Notes under the pieces: model-generated
What the model was told of the DNA's origin: nothing
The model's input: only the letters and a program-made list of their open reading frames with translations
Database searches by the model: none
Translations under genes and position numbers: made by a program
Source of the DNA: CAZMCH01 sp964564735
Lineage (GTDB): Bacteria > Poribacteria > DTPJ01
Length of the DNA stretch: 58,754 nt
NCBI GenBank assembly: GCA_964564735.1
Contig: CAZMCH010000017.1
Coordinates: 1 to 58,754, forward strand
Direction of reading: 5' to 3'
Shown here: positions 42,520-51,173 of the stretch, in pieces
Layout of the letters: each line of letters starts with the position of its first letter
Position numbering within the stretch: the first letter of the stretch is position 1

Positions 42520-44098
42520 CTTTTTCTCCTTTTATCTCCATAAACTTACGATATTTATACCACCAAGCCTGAATGATAAGAAAAACTAGCATTGCAAGGC
42601 ATGTCCATGGAAAATAGTCTCCATGTTTGGTATAAAAAGTGCCAGCTTGATATAAGCCGACATCTCCAATAATATATTCATCGCCATTTTCGGGTTCTAG
42701 CTTCTGGGCTATTCTGCCATAGGGATCAATTATACACGAAACTCCATAATTGGCGCAACGAAAAACCGAGACACGATTCTCAATCGCCCTAAACGGAGCC
42801 ATTGAAAAATGCTGTTGCGCTGCGAAAGTTCCAACAAACCATGAGTCATTTGTAATAATGCCAATTAAATTTGCACCGTTTTTTACAAATTCTCTTGAAA
42901 TCTCTGGAAATACAGATTCAAAGCAGATTGGCACACCAATATCACCCAAAGGCGAATGAAATACATTGAATTCACTTCCACTGTCAAAGTCAGATACGCC
43001 TGCAACTAATTCTTGCCATTTTTTTGGTAAATAACGCTTGAATGGAAATTGCTCGCTTATTGGAACTAGATGAATTTTATCGTATTTATCAATCACTTCA
43101 CCCTTTGGCGTTATCATATATGCAGAATTGAAAACTTTTATATCCTCATTTTTACCTACGCTATCATCATAGGATATTGCACCAATCAACATATATGAGT
43201 TATAACCTGATAATAGATCAGTTATTTTATCCAATTCCTCACTTGCAGGAAATATGAACTTTGGGACTGCGGTTTCAGGCCAGATAATCATTTCGGGTTT
43301 ATCTTTAATGGCTTTTTGCGTTAGCTCAAAATATTTATCAAATATCCAACCTGATTTTCTGCCCCAAGAAGCCATTTTATCTTTCTGCTTGATATTACCC
43401 GGGACAATTCCAATCTTGATCGTCTTTGTATCAGTTGGCTGGTTTAACGAAATTATGCCATAGATCAATGCTACTAAAACTATTGCCAAAGGGATAATTG
43501 AAGATTTTAATGTATTTTTCCAACCAGAAATATCAATCAAAAATAGAGCAATAATGCCATTTATTAGGCATATTAAAAATGTCACGCCATACATTCCCAC
43601 AACCGACGAGATTTGTATTATGGGAAGAATCTTCCATTGTGTATAACCGAGACTCGCCCATGGCAATCCAGAAGCGACATAACCACGAAGAACCTCAAGA
43701 CCTGTCCATGTAATCGCAACAAGAAGTATATACGAAAGCCTATTAAAGAATGTAAATGTATTTGACTTTTTATACCAATAATTCGTTATATAATTTATTG
43801 AAACAGTGAATAAAAAAACATAACAAGCCAAATATGCAGATAAAACAATATAACCCAAAAACACCCAGAAAAATGTGGAAAATGGCACTAGAACCATCAA
43901 CCAATTCATGATCCCGCCGAAATACACACCACCAGCAACAAAACCAAGCCATAATGATTGTTTCCAGCTAGTTCCATGAATCGCTACCAAAAGCGGAACC
44001 AATGCAACCCAAGTCAATGACCAGAAATTAAACTCAGGAAAACCTAGAACTAATAAAATACCAGATAACCCAGCAAGTATATATCTTCTGATTAACAA
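42413..44098 (-). CDS. lnt: Apolipoprotein N-acyltransferase
   Basis: About 561 residues from a TTG at 44098, which has AAGGAG eight bases upstream; a TTG at 44125 is frame-open but lacks a site. About six N-terminal membrane helices are followed by a nitrilase-fold domain with the catalytic triad: Glu in MIIWPETAVPKF, Lys in IHLVPISEQFPFKRYLP or nearby, Cys in VPICFESVFPE. A last membrane helix (CLAMLVFLIIQAWW) follows. It adds the third acyl chain to lipoproteins. The final 36 residues form a Ser/Lys/Arg-rich tail encoded inside the start of prfB (107-base overlap). Confidence 0.92.
   Translation of the reverse strand: MLIRRYILAGLSGILLVLGFPEFNFWSLTWVALVPLLVAIHGTSWKQSLWLGFVAGGVYFGGIMNWLMVLVPFSTFFWVFLGYIVLSAYLACYVFLFTVSINYITNYWYKKSNTFTFFNRLSYILLVAITWTGLEVLRGYVASGLPWASLGYTQWKILPIIQISSVVGMYGVTFLICLINGIIALFLIDISGWKNTLKSSIIPLAIVLVALIYGIISLNQPTDTKTIKIGIVPGNIKQKDKMASWGRKSGWIFDKYFELTQKAIKDKPEMIIWPETAVPKFIFPASEELDKITDLLSGYNSYMLIGAISYDDSVGKNEDIKVFNSAYMITPKGEVIDKYDKIHLVPISEQFPFKRYLPKKWQELVAGVSDFDSGSEFNVFHSPLGDIGVPICFESVFPEISREFVKNGANLIGIITNDSWFVGTFAAQQHFSMAPFRAIENRVSVFRCANYGVSCIIDPYGRIAQKLEPENGDEYIIGDVGLYQAGTFYTKHGDYFPWTCLAMLVFLIIQAWWYKYRKFMEIKGEKDVIRTTLSDSGSKRKSHGSRRASLTQKTSKKKQKN
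42447..42463 (-). promoter_or_regulatory. prfB programmed frameshift site
   Basis: On the minus strand AGGAGGG (42463-42457 region), then CTT CTT TGA C with the slippery CTT at 42453-42451 and the TGA at 42450-42448. The Shine-Dalgarno-like element a few bases upstream of CTT-TGA-C is the known stimulator of +1 shifting in RF2 genes. Confidence 0.92.
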
Positions 44099-44188
44099 AT
44101 AACAATACTCCTTAGTATTAGTCAAATATAAAAACCAAAAAGTTAGGATAAATATAATGAGTTTTGAGGTATGTCAAACCTCACTGAT

Positions 44189-44216
44189 ATTATAATCTAA
44201 ACATATAAAAAGTCAA
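44189..44216 (-). promoter_or_regulatory. Sigma-70 promoter of lnt-prfB
   Basis: On the minus strand TTGACT (44216-44211), 16-base spacer, TATAAT (44194-44189). Confidence 0.75.
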
Positions 44217-44227
44217 ATATTTTATCA

Positions 44228-44256
44228 ATGACAACGAAGATACTATGCTTTATAAT
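44228..44256 (+). promoter_or_regulatory. Sigma-70 promoter of mtnA
   Basis: ATGACA (44228-44233), 17-base spacer, TATAAT (44251-44256), about 55 bases before the mtnA start. It is back to back with the lnt promoter, only 12 bases between the two -35 boxes. Confidence 0.75.
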
Positions 44257-44311
44257 ATTCAAATAAATTCAAAATGAATATAAACCATATATTGATGAGG
44301 AGACTTTTAAG

Positions 44312-45346
44312 ATGCCAATACCAACAATTGAATGGAATAATGGAAAAGTCAGGATGATAGACCAAACATTATTGCCAAATGAGCTAAAATACATTGATTG
44401 TGAGACTGTAGAACAAGTCTGGGAAGCAATAAAAGTTCTTAAAGTAAGGGGTGCGCCAGCTATTGGAATTGCAGGGGCGTTAGGGGCTGTTCTGGGTATC
44501 TGGAACTTTGATGCAAAGGATTATAATAATTTCAGTAAACAACTAATAAAAACGACATCATACCTTGCAACATCAAGACCAACAGCGGTGAATCTTTTTT
44601 GGGCTTTGGACAGAATAAAAAGGACTATGGAGGAAAATAAAGATAAAAACATATCACAACTAAAAGGTATTTTACTCGCAGAAGCATTAAAGATCATAGA
44701 TGAAGATAAAATCATGTGTAGAGCTATTGGAGAGCATGGCGCAACACTAATAAAAGATGGAGACACCATATTGACACACTGCAACGCAGGAGGACTTGCA
44801 ACCGCTGACTATGGAACAGCCCTTGCGGTTATGTTTACTGCGCATGAACAAGGGAAGCGCATCAAAGTATTTGCTGACGAGACAAGACCATTATTGCAGG
44901 GCGCAAGGCTAACATCATGGGAACTAATGCAGGCAGGTATTGATGTAACGCTTATATGCGATAATATGTCTGCGCAAGTGATGAAAGAAGGGGAAATTGA
45001 TTGCGTCATCGTTGGTGCAGACCGTATAGCCTCTAATGGTGATACAGCAAACAAGATCGGCACTTATGGCGTAGCTGTGCTTGCAAAAGAGCATAAGATT
45101 CCATTTTATATCGCTGCGCCAACATCGACACTAGATATGAGCCTTGAAACAGGCGATCTCATACCAATTGAGCAGAGAAAATCAGAAGAAATTACTGAAG
45201 GCTTTGGCAAACGCACTGCACCAGAAGGTGTAAAAGTCTATAATCCTGCATTTGACGTCACACCTGCAAGGCTAATTGATGGCATCATCACAGAGAAAGG
45301 CATTGCTAGAAAGCCTTATAAAGAAAACTTAAAAGCTTTATTTTAA
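44312..45346 (+). CDS. mtnA: S-methyl-5-thioribose-1-phosphate isomerase
   Basis: 344 residues. Methionine-salvage enzyme that converts methylthioribose-1-phosphate to methylthioribulose-1-phosphate. Signature: VRGAPAIGIAGALG, catalytic Cys in LTHCNAGGLATADYGTA, catalytic Asp in VGADRIASNGDTANKIGTY, and PFYIAAPTSTLD, the usual eIF2B-like fold. ATG at 44312 with GAGGAGA upstream. It starts a two-gene operon with the tandem metallo-beta-lactamase protein. No other salvage gene (mtnB, mtnP) is present, so the complete pathway cannot be shown. The enzyme can also act on the ribose or deoxyribose analogue in some bacteria. Confidence 0.93.
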   Translation: MPIPTIEWNNGKVRMIDQTLLPNELKYIDCETVEQVWEAIKVLKVRGAPAIGIAGALGAVLGIWNFDAKDYNNFSKQLIKTTSYLATSRPTAVNLFWALDRIKRTMEENKDKNISQLKGILLAEALKIIDEDKIMCRAIGEHGATLIKDGDTILTHCNAGGLATADYGTALAVMFTAHEQGKRIKVFADETRPLLQGARLTSWELMQAGIDVTLICDNMSAQVMKEGEIDCVIVGADRIASNGDTANKIGTYGVAVLAKEHKIPFYIAAPTSTLDMSLETGDLIPIEQRKSEEITEGFGKRTAPEGVKVYNPAFDVTPARLIDGIITEKGIARKPYKENLKALF

Positions 45347-45358
45347 CTAGGAGGAGTC

Positions 45359-47164
45359 ATGTCTGAAAAAATGATTCGCATAAGTGATAATATTTATGTA
45401 TATAAAGCAAATATCAATATAGGAATAGTTACTGATGGAGATCGGGCTTTGCTTATTGATTTTGGCGATGGTTCTGTAATGCCATCTTTAATAGGCAAAA
45501 CTATTGATAAGGTCATATTTACTCATCATCATCGAGATCAGGCTTTTGAATTAGATAAAGATAATAATATAAAAATTGGTGTTCCTGAAAAAGAAAAAGT
45601 ATGGTTTGCAGATGTTCAGTCATATTGGAATGATCCTTCATATCGCTGGCATATATACAATGTCCATCCTCATAATCTAATGTTGTCTGAATCCATAAAT
45701 GTTCATGAAACCTATAAAGAAGGTGATTCTTTTAAATGGGGTAGTGCAACTATATCAGTAATCGAAACATCAGGTCATACAGACGGAAGCATATCTTATG
45801 TAATTGAAGTTGATAATGCAAAGTATATCTTCTCTGGTGATGTAATATATGATACAGGGCAAATATGGGAACTTTATAGCCTGCAAAAAGGTGAAACGAC
45901 AACCGATTATCATGGTTTTCTTGGTGCAAGGAATGAACTAAAACAAAGTTTATTAAAATTGAAGTCTCAATCACCAAAATCCATAATCCCTTCACATGGC
46001 AACATAATTGATAACCCTAATGAAGCAATAGATTCGCTTATTAATAGACTTGATGTTTGTTATGATAAGTATGTTGCTATTTCTGCACTCCGTTATTATT
46101 TCCCTCAAATGTTCACAGAGTTTGAAGAAAAAGAAGGACACATGCCTATTAGAGATGGAAAGGCTATCCCTTCCTGTTTGCGTCATTATGGAACATCATG
46201 GTTTATTATATCGGAAAATAAAGACCTTTTTGTTATAGATTGCGGAAGCAAAGAAGTTATAAAGGAAATACAAAGATTACAGGCAAGCAATGATATAAAT
46301 AAAGTTTCAGGTCTTTTTGTGTCGCATTATCATGATGATCATGTTGACGCAATACCAGATTTTCAAAAAGAATTTGATTGCCCTGTTTATACTGATGAAA
46401 GAATGGCTGATATATTAGAGAATCCCATTGCCTATAGGTTGCCTTGTATTTCACCATCAGTCATAAAGGTTAGCAACTGGACAAAAGATGGTGAGTCGTG
46501 GAACTGGAATGAATTTAAGATGACAGCTTATCATTTTCCCGGACAAAGCTATTATCATAGCGGGTTATTAATTGAAGGTCATGGGATAACGATGTTTTTT
46601 GCGGGTGATTCTTTTACCATGTCGGGAATAGATGATTATTGTTCATGGAATCGTAACTGGTTAGGTGAAGGAGTCGGATTTGATCGTTGTTTGGCTTTGA
46701 TGCAGGAATTAAAACCAACACATATATTTAATTGCCATGTTGATCAAGCGTTTGACTTTACTGATGAAGAGATTACATTTATGCGTGCTAACCTTGCAGA
46801 AAGGGAAAAGATTTACGGAGAACTATTCCCTTGGGATTCGCCAAACTATGGTATGGACGAATATTGGGTTCATTGCTATCCCTATGAGCAAAATGTTTCA
46901 GATAATAAAAATGTAGATTTGCATGTAGATATAACCAATCATTCATCATCAGAAAGGTTAGCTATATGTCGTCCTGTATTACCAAGATCATGGGATATTA
47001 AGATTGAGCAAAAATCTGCATTGATACCACCAAAAAGCGAGGCAAGAATAAGCTTCTCATTCATTGCACCAAATGAAGCATCGGGAAAGATAATTATCCC
47101 TATTGAGTTGATTTATAATGGTCACAATCTTGGTCAATTTCGTGAGGCGATAATGAATTTTTGA
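45359..47164 (+). CDS. Tandem metallo-beta-lactamase-fold protein
   Basis: 601 residues with two MBL domains in one chain. Domain 1 (about 1-235) has FTHHHRDQAFE, ETSGHTDGS and YIFSGDVIYD; the last metal-motif His (HxHxDH) is replaced by Gln. Domain 2 (about 265-480) has the intact VSHYHDDHVDAI, F-P-G-Q-S-Y-Y-H-S and FFAGDSF, and I-F-N-C-H-V. The C-terminal 110 residues form a beta-rich, Ig-like segment. No signal peptide is visible. Domain 2 is probably the active metallohydrolase; substrate unknown. ATG at 45359 with AGGAGGAG upstream, 12 bases after mtnA, so the two are co-transcribed. Confidence 0.82.
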   Translation: MSEKMIRISDNIYVYKANINIGIVTDGDRALLIDFGDGSVMPSLIGKTIDKVIFTHHHRDQAFELDKDNNIKIGVPEKEKVWFADVQSYWNDPSYRWHIYNVHPHNLMLSESINVHETYKEGDSFKWGSATISVIETSGHTDGSISYVIEVDNAKYIFSGDVIYDTGQIWELYSLQKGETTTDYHGFLGARNELKQSLLKLKSQSPKSIIPSHGNIIDNPNEAIDSLINRLDVCYDKYVAISALRYYFPQMFTEFEEKEGHMPIRDGKAIPSCLRHYGTSWFIISENKDLFVIDCGSKEVIKEIQRLQASNDINKVSGLFVSHYHDDHVDAIPDFQKEFDCPVYTDERMADILENPIAYRLPCISPSVIKVSNWTKDGESWNWNEFKMTAYHFPGQSYYHSGLLIEGHGITMFFAGDSFTMSGIDDYCSWNRNWLGEGVGFDRCLALMQELKPTHIFNCHVDQAFDFTDEEITFMRANLAEREKIYGELFPWDSPNYGMDEYWVHCYPYEQNVSDNKNVDLHVDITNHSSSERLAICRPVLPRSWDIKIEQKSALIPPKSEARISFSFIAPNEASGKIIIPIELIYNGHNLGQFREAIMNF

Positions 47165-47309
47165 TCTTTTTGTCTAACTTAAAGCCAGTTCGATATAAGA
47201 ATGAATCACAAAGACACTAAACCACAAAGTCTCATAAGGGATTAAAAATTAAACATTCAAGATTGTATTGCTTTACCGAATTAATATATACTCTTGATAA
47301 AAATTATTC

Positions 47310-47338
47310 TTGACTTATCCACTATTTTTTGGTAGTAT
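47310..47338 (+). promoter_or_regulatory. Upstream promoter of the pheST leader
   Basis: TTGACT (47310-47315), 17-base spacer, TAGTAT (47333-47338). It drives a transcript that first meets the terminator at 47548-47587. The 47165-47309 part of this gap contains CACAAAGACACTAAACCACAAAG repeat-like text near 47208-47230 and no gene. Confidence 0.5.
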
Positions 47339-47395
47339 TTTATTATAAATATTAGTAGCTAATTTTTCATTCCATAGTTTCAGGACACTAAGACG

Positions 47396-47506
47396 ATGTT
47401 GGAATCTTCTAGCAAAAGATCAGAGATTCTAAATATTATCGCTTCGAAAGTAAATTTCCGATTTAGGAGTTTTGGGCGATTTAGTCTTGGTGTGTCTAAG
47501 GCTTAA
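47396..47506 (+). CDS. Candidate Phe-containing leader peptide of pheST (36 aa)
   Basis: ATG at 47396 opens 36 codons ending TAA at 47504. Four Phe codons fall within nine codons (N-F-R-F-R-S-F-G-R-F, 47456-47482). The arrangement recalls the E. coli pheM leader. The stop lies about 40 bases before a strong terminator. No Shine-Dalgarno precedes the ATG and the left arm of the leader hairpin lies just before it, so this remains a candidate. Confidence 0.35.
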   Translation: MLESSSKRSEILNIIASKVNFRFRSFGRFSLGVSKA

Positions 47507-47547
47507 GGGGTGATCTAGCAATTATAGATATTCTTGTTAATCAAAAA

Positions 47548-47587
47548 AAAGCCGTGGACACATTAAATTGTGTTTACGGCTTTTTTT
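47548..47587 (+). terminator. Intrinsic terminator upstream of pheS
   Basis: AAAGCCGTGGACACA (47548-47562) pairs with TGTGTTTACGGCTTT (47569-47583): 15 pairs, two of them G-U, 6-base loop, then a T run to 47587. Confidence 0.9.
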
Positions 47588-47616
47588 ATTTTCAATACTC
47601 TTGAAGGTGATGTCCA

Positions 47617-47645
47617 TTGACAAAGGCAATCTCTGAGTATATAAT
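47617..47645 (+). promoter_or_regulatory. Strong sigma-70 promoter directly before pheS
   Basis: TTGACA (47617-47622), 17-base spacer, TATAAT (47640-47645): consensus in both hexamers. It lies after the terminator and would give a short leader of about 35 bases, so it bypasses the attenuator. Confidence 0.85.
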
Positions 47646-47686
47646 CAGGTTAAACAAAATAGAATGATGTAAGAGAGGAGTTATAA

Positions 47687-48703
47687 ATGCAGGAAAAATT
47701 AATAGCAATAGAAAAAGAAGCGCTTAGCTTATTAAAATCAGCCAAAAACGTTGCAGAATTGAACGAAATCCGTATTAAGTACCTTGGCAAAAAGGGTATG
47801 CTAACAGAGATATTAAAAGGAATGAAGGATATATCCGCAGAGGAACGCCCTGTTGTGGGTCAGTTAGCAAACCAAGTCAAAGAAAAGATAACCACAGAAC
47901 TTGATTCCGCTATAGAGATTATGGAAGCGAAAGAGCATGAAGCGAAGCTATCCGCTGATTTTATCGATATTACATTGCCGGGTCGTAAACCACTAATTGG
48001 AAAAAAACACCCACTTACACAGATAACAGAAGAAATTGTGGAAATATTCAAGGGCATGGGTTTTCAGGTTGCAGAAGGTCCCGAAGTAGAGATTGATTAT
48101 TATAACTTTGATGCGCTTAACATGCCAGAGCATCATCCTGCAAGAGATGAACGAGATTCAATGTATATAAGCGATGGGATGCTACTCCGCACAGAAACTT
48201 CCGCAGTTCAGATTAGAGTTATGGAACGCCAAAAACCACCAGTCCGAGTGATTGTTCCCGGAAAAGTTTACCGTCGAGATGATGATTTAAGACATTCGCC
48301 TATGTTTCAGCAGATTGAGTGCTTGATGGTTGATGAAAATATCAGATTCAGCGATCTCAAAGGCGTTCTTGTCAGTTTTGTCCACCAGATGTTCGGTAAA
48401 GACACAAAATATCGTTTTATGCCTGACTTTTTCCCATTTACAGAACCAAGCGCACAGGTGCTTATCAGTTGTGTTGTTTGCAAAGGGTCTGGCTGTCGGA
48501 CATGCTCAAACACAGGCTGGCTAGAGATACTAGGTTCTGGTTCAGTTGATCCAGAAGTCTTTAAGGCTGTCGGATATGATTCAGAAAAATATACAGGTTT
48601 TGCTTTTGGAATGGGCATTGAACGTGTTGCTATGCTGAAATATGGTATTGATAATATAAGATTATTCTTTGAGAATGATTTAAGATTCTTAGAGCAATTT
48701 TAG
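47687..48703 (+). CDS. pheS: Phenylalanyl-tRNA synthetase alpha subunit
   Basis: 338 residues, normal length. An N-terminal coiled coil (about 1-85) binds tRNA. The class II catalytic domain shows LPGRKPLIGKKHPLTQ, GFQVAEGPEVEIDYYNFDALN, motif 2 in VYRRDDDLRHSPMFQQIE and motif 3 in GFAFGMGIERVAMLKYGI. A cysteine-rich loop (CVVCKGSGCRTCSNTGW) is seen in part of the family and may bind zinc. ATG at 47687 with GAGAGGAG upstream. It is followed by pheT after 31 bases. Regulation: consensus promoter at 47617 plus an upstream promoter with a leader terminator. Confidence 0.96.
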   Translation: MQEKLIAIEKEALSLLKSAKNVAELNEIRIKYLGKKGMLTEILKGMKDISAEERPVVGQLANQVKEKITTELDSAIEIMEAKEHEAKLSADFIDITLPGRKPLIGKKHPLTQITEEIVEIFKGMGFQVAEGPEVEIDYYNFDALNMPEHHPARDERDSMYISDGMLLRTETSAVQIRVMERQKPPVRVIVPGKVYRRDDDLRHSPMFQQIECLMVDENIRFSDLKGVLVSFVHQMFGKDTKYRFMPDFFPFTEPSAQVLISCVVCKGSGCRTCSNTGWLEILGSGSVDPEVFKAVGYDSEKYTGFAFGMGIERVAMLKYGIDNIRLFFENDLRFLEQF

Positions 48704-48734
48704 ATATAGGATATTCCATGAAGGAGATTTATAT

Positions 48735-51155
48735 ATGCTAATCAGCTTAGAATGGCTAAAAGATTATGTTGATTTCGATCTCACACCAGAGGAGTTAGCA
48801 GAAAAACTAACGATGGTTGGGCTTGAGGTCGCAGAAATAAAAACCAAATCAGCGCAAGGGTTGGATAAAGTCGTTGTCGGGAAAATCATTTCCAAAGAAC
48901 AACATCCAAACGCTGATAAACTCTCGCTTTGTGAAGTTGACATCGGAACTGGAGAGAATCTTTTTATCGTATGTGGTGCGCCAAATGCAAGGGAAGGGAT
49001 GCTATCACCGCTTGCGCTTATTGGTGCAAATTTACCAAACGGCATGGAGATTAAACCAACTACGATAAGGGGTGTTACTTCCTATGGTATGCTTTGTTCA
49101 GAAAAGGAACTCAATATTGGCGAAGGTGCAAGCGGAATAATGGATTTACCCGCAGAATTTAAGATTGGAACTCCATTAGTTGAGGCACTCGGTCTTGGTG
49201 ATGTAACTATGGATATTGAACTTACGCCAAACCGATCTGATTGTCTCAGTATCTTTGGGATTGCGCGTGAAGTTTCTGCAATAACAGGCAATCCATTGAA
49301 ACGACCAAAGATTGAATTTGAGGAAAGTTCAACAAAGGCATCAAGTCTTACTTCTGTTACGATCAATGACCCTGATTTATGCCCAAGATATTCCGCAAGG
49401 CTAGTTCTTGGGGCAAAGATAGGCGCTTCACCATACTGGATGAGAAAACGACTCGAAAGTGTAGGATTGCGTTCAATTAGCAATGTTGTTGATGTAACCA
49501 ATTATGTCCTAATGGAACTTGGTCATCCGCTTCATGCCTTTGATTTTGATAATCTAAATGAAAAAAGAATTATTGTTCGTAGAGCAAAAGACGGAGAAAA
49601 AATGTCAACGCTTGATGAGCAAGAACGAACTTTAAATAGCGATATGCTAGTTATTGCCGATGCAAAAGGTGCGGTTGCTGTCGCTGGTGTAATGGGTGGT
49701 TGGGGTTCTGATGTAACAGAAAAGACGACTAATATACTTATAGAAAGTGCATATTTCAATCCTGTTAGTATCAGTAAAACAGCAAAGGCTCTCGGAATGC
49801 ACACAGAGGCATCTCATAGATTTGAAAGAGGAACTGACATCGAAGGCTTGATTACTGCACTAAACAGGACAGCACAACTAATACAACAACTTGCAGGTGG
49901 GGAAATTTGCTCAGGTATTGTTGACACATATCCAGAACCGAGGGAAAAGATTACTGTCAAGTTGAGACCTGAAAGGGCTAACGCTGTTCTTGGAACAGAC
50001 CTTAATATTGATGAAATGCAGAAAATCCTTAAAAGTCTTGAATTTCCTGCAGAAAAAGATCAAAATAACCTCAGGGTTATGATTCCGACTTTTAGACCTG
50101 ATGTATCTCGTGAAATTGATTTAATTGAGGAGATCGCGAGGCATTATGGCTATAACAACATCCCTGTTACAATGCCTGCAAGCGAAGTTCCACCAGAATC
50201 AGACGCAGAAAACCTAACCAGAAGGAAATACCTATTTAGAAGCAAAATAAGGAATATAATGACCGCATGTGGATTGATGGAGGTTCTCAATTACTCCTTT
50301 CATGGCTCAAATGCCCTTGATATGCTAAACTTGGCAGAGGATGGCAAATACCGAAACGCTTTGAGGCTTAGAAATCCCCTTAGCGAAATGCAATCTACCA
50401 TAAGAACTACGCTTATGCCTTTGTTAATGGAAAATGTTAAATATAACATGAATAGGCGTATTAATGATATAAGGATATTTGAGGTAGGGCGTGTATTTCA
50501 TCCCAAAGTTGATGGCAAACAACCAGATGAACCAGAATTTGTTAGCGGATTAATAAGCGGGTCAATAGGTTCTCAGGAATGGAATCAGCCGACACGAGAG
50601 GTTGATTTCTTTGATATAAAAGGCATTGTTGAGACAATGCTTGAAGGGGTTGGCATTACCGACTATAAGCTAAAAGCAACTGATGAAGCGCCATTTCAAC
50701 AAGGGCGTAGCGCAGAAATTATCCTAAATGATAAAATAATAGGTATTTTTGGAGAGATAAGGCGTGAGGTGCTTAATAATTATGAGATTGATCAGCCTGT
50801 TTATATGTTTGAAATGAATTTTGATGATCTAATGGCTAATTCTACATTCAACACGTTTGAACCTTTACCAACATTGCCATCTGTTTATAGAGATATGGCG
50901 GTTGTGCTTGATTATGATATACCATCCTCACAAGTTGAGGAATTAATAAAATTAACTGGTGGAAATTTGATCAGAAAATTGTCTCTCTTTGATGTTTACA
51001 AAGGCAAACAAATACCCGATAATAAAAAGAGTTTGGCATATTCAATTGAATATTATTCACCAGAGCAAACCCTCACTGATGAATATGTTGATGGAGTTCA
51101 ACAAAAAATCATTTCAGCATTGTCAGAAAAATTTGGTGCAGAATTAAGAAAATAA
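48735..51155 (+). CDS. pheT: Phenylalanyl-tRNA synthetase beta subunit
   Basis: 806 residues. Domain order: N-terminal region MLISLEWLKDYVDFDLTPEELAEKLTMVGLEV; EMAP-II-like tRNA-binding domain (about 40-150: VVVGKIISKEQHPNADKLSLCEVD); B3/B4 editing domain (about 210-370); B5 domain (about 400-475); class II-like catalytic core (about 490-690); and the C-terminal ferredoxin-fold anticodon-binding domain (PTLPSVYRDMAVVLDYDIPSSQVEELI). With PheS it forms the alpha2-beta2 enzyme. ATG at 48735 with AAGGAGA upstream. The next gene starts 18 bases after the stop. Confidence 0.96.
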   Translation: MLISLEWLKDYVDFDLTPEELAEKLTMVGLEVAEIKTKSAQGLDKVVVGKIISKEQHPNADKLSLCEVDIGTGENLFIVCGAPNAREGMLSPLALIGANLPNGMEIKPTTIRGVTSYGMLCSEKELNIGEGASGIMDLPAEFKIGTPLVEALGLGDVTMDIELTPNRSDCLSIFGIAREVSAITGNPLKRPKIEFEESSTKASSLTSVTINDPDLCPRYSARLVLGAKIGASPYWMRKRLESVGLRSISNVVDVTNYVLMELGHPLHAFDFDNLNEKRIIVRRAKDGEKMSTLDEQERTLNSDMLVIADAKGAVAVAGVMGGWGSDVTEKTTNILIESAYFNPVSISKTAKALGMHTEASHRFERGTDIEGLITALNRTAQLIQQLAGGEICSGIVDTYPEPREKITVKLRPERANAVLGTDLNIDEMQKILKSLEFPAEKDQNNLRVMIPTFRPDVSREIDLIEEIARHYGYNNIPVTMPASEVPPESDAENLTRRKYLFRSKIRNIMTACGLMEVLNYSFHGSNALDMLNLAEDGKYRNALRLRNPLSEMQSTIRTTLMPLLMENVKYNMNRRINDIRIFEVGRVFHPKVDGKQPDEPEFVSGLISGSIGSQEWNQPTREVDFFDIKGIVETMLEGVGITDYKLKATDEAPFQQGRSAEIILNDKIIGIFGEIRREVLNNYEIDQPVYMFEMNFDDLMANSTFNTFEPLPTLPSVYRDMAVVLDYDIPSSQVEELIKLTGGNLIRKLSLFDVYKGKQIPDNKKSLAYSIEYYSPEQTLTDEYVDGVQQKIISALSEKFGAELRK

Positions 51156-51173
51156 CAAGGGAAGGAGATTTCC

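Larger units (their letters stand above)
47382..47587 (+). promoter_or_regulatory. Candidate pheST attenuator (alternative RNA pairings)
   Basis: GGACACTAAGAC (47382-47393) pairs over 12 positions (two G-U) with a segment in 47484-47497. The overlapping segment TGTGTCTAAGGCTT (47491-47504) is 12/14 identical to the terminator right arm TGTGTTTACGGCTT (47569-47582) and can pair with the left arm AAGCCGTGGACACA (47549-47562). The two structures exclude each other, as in a leader attenuator. Confidence 0.45.

Noticed and set aside
47345..47590. 6S or other housekeeping RNA between the tandem MBL gene and pheS
   Set aside because: A long stem and terminator are present, but I could not match the conserved features of 6S, SRP or tmRNA; the attenuator reading explains the pairings better.
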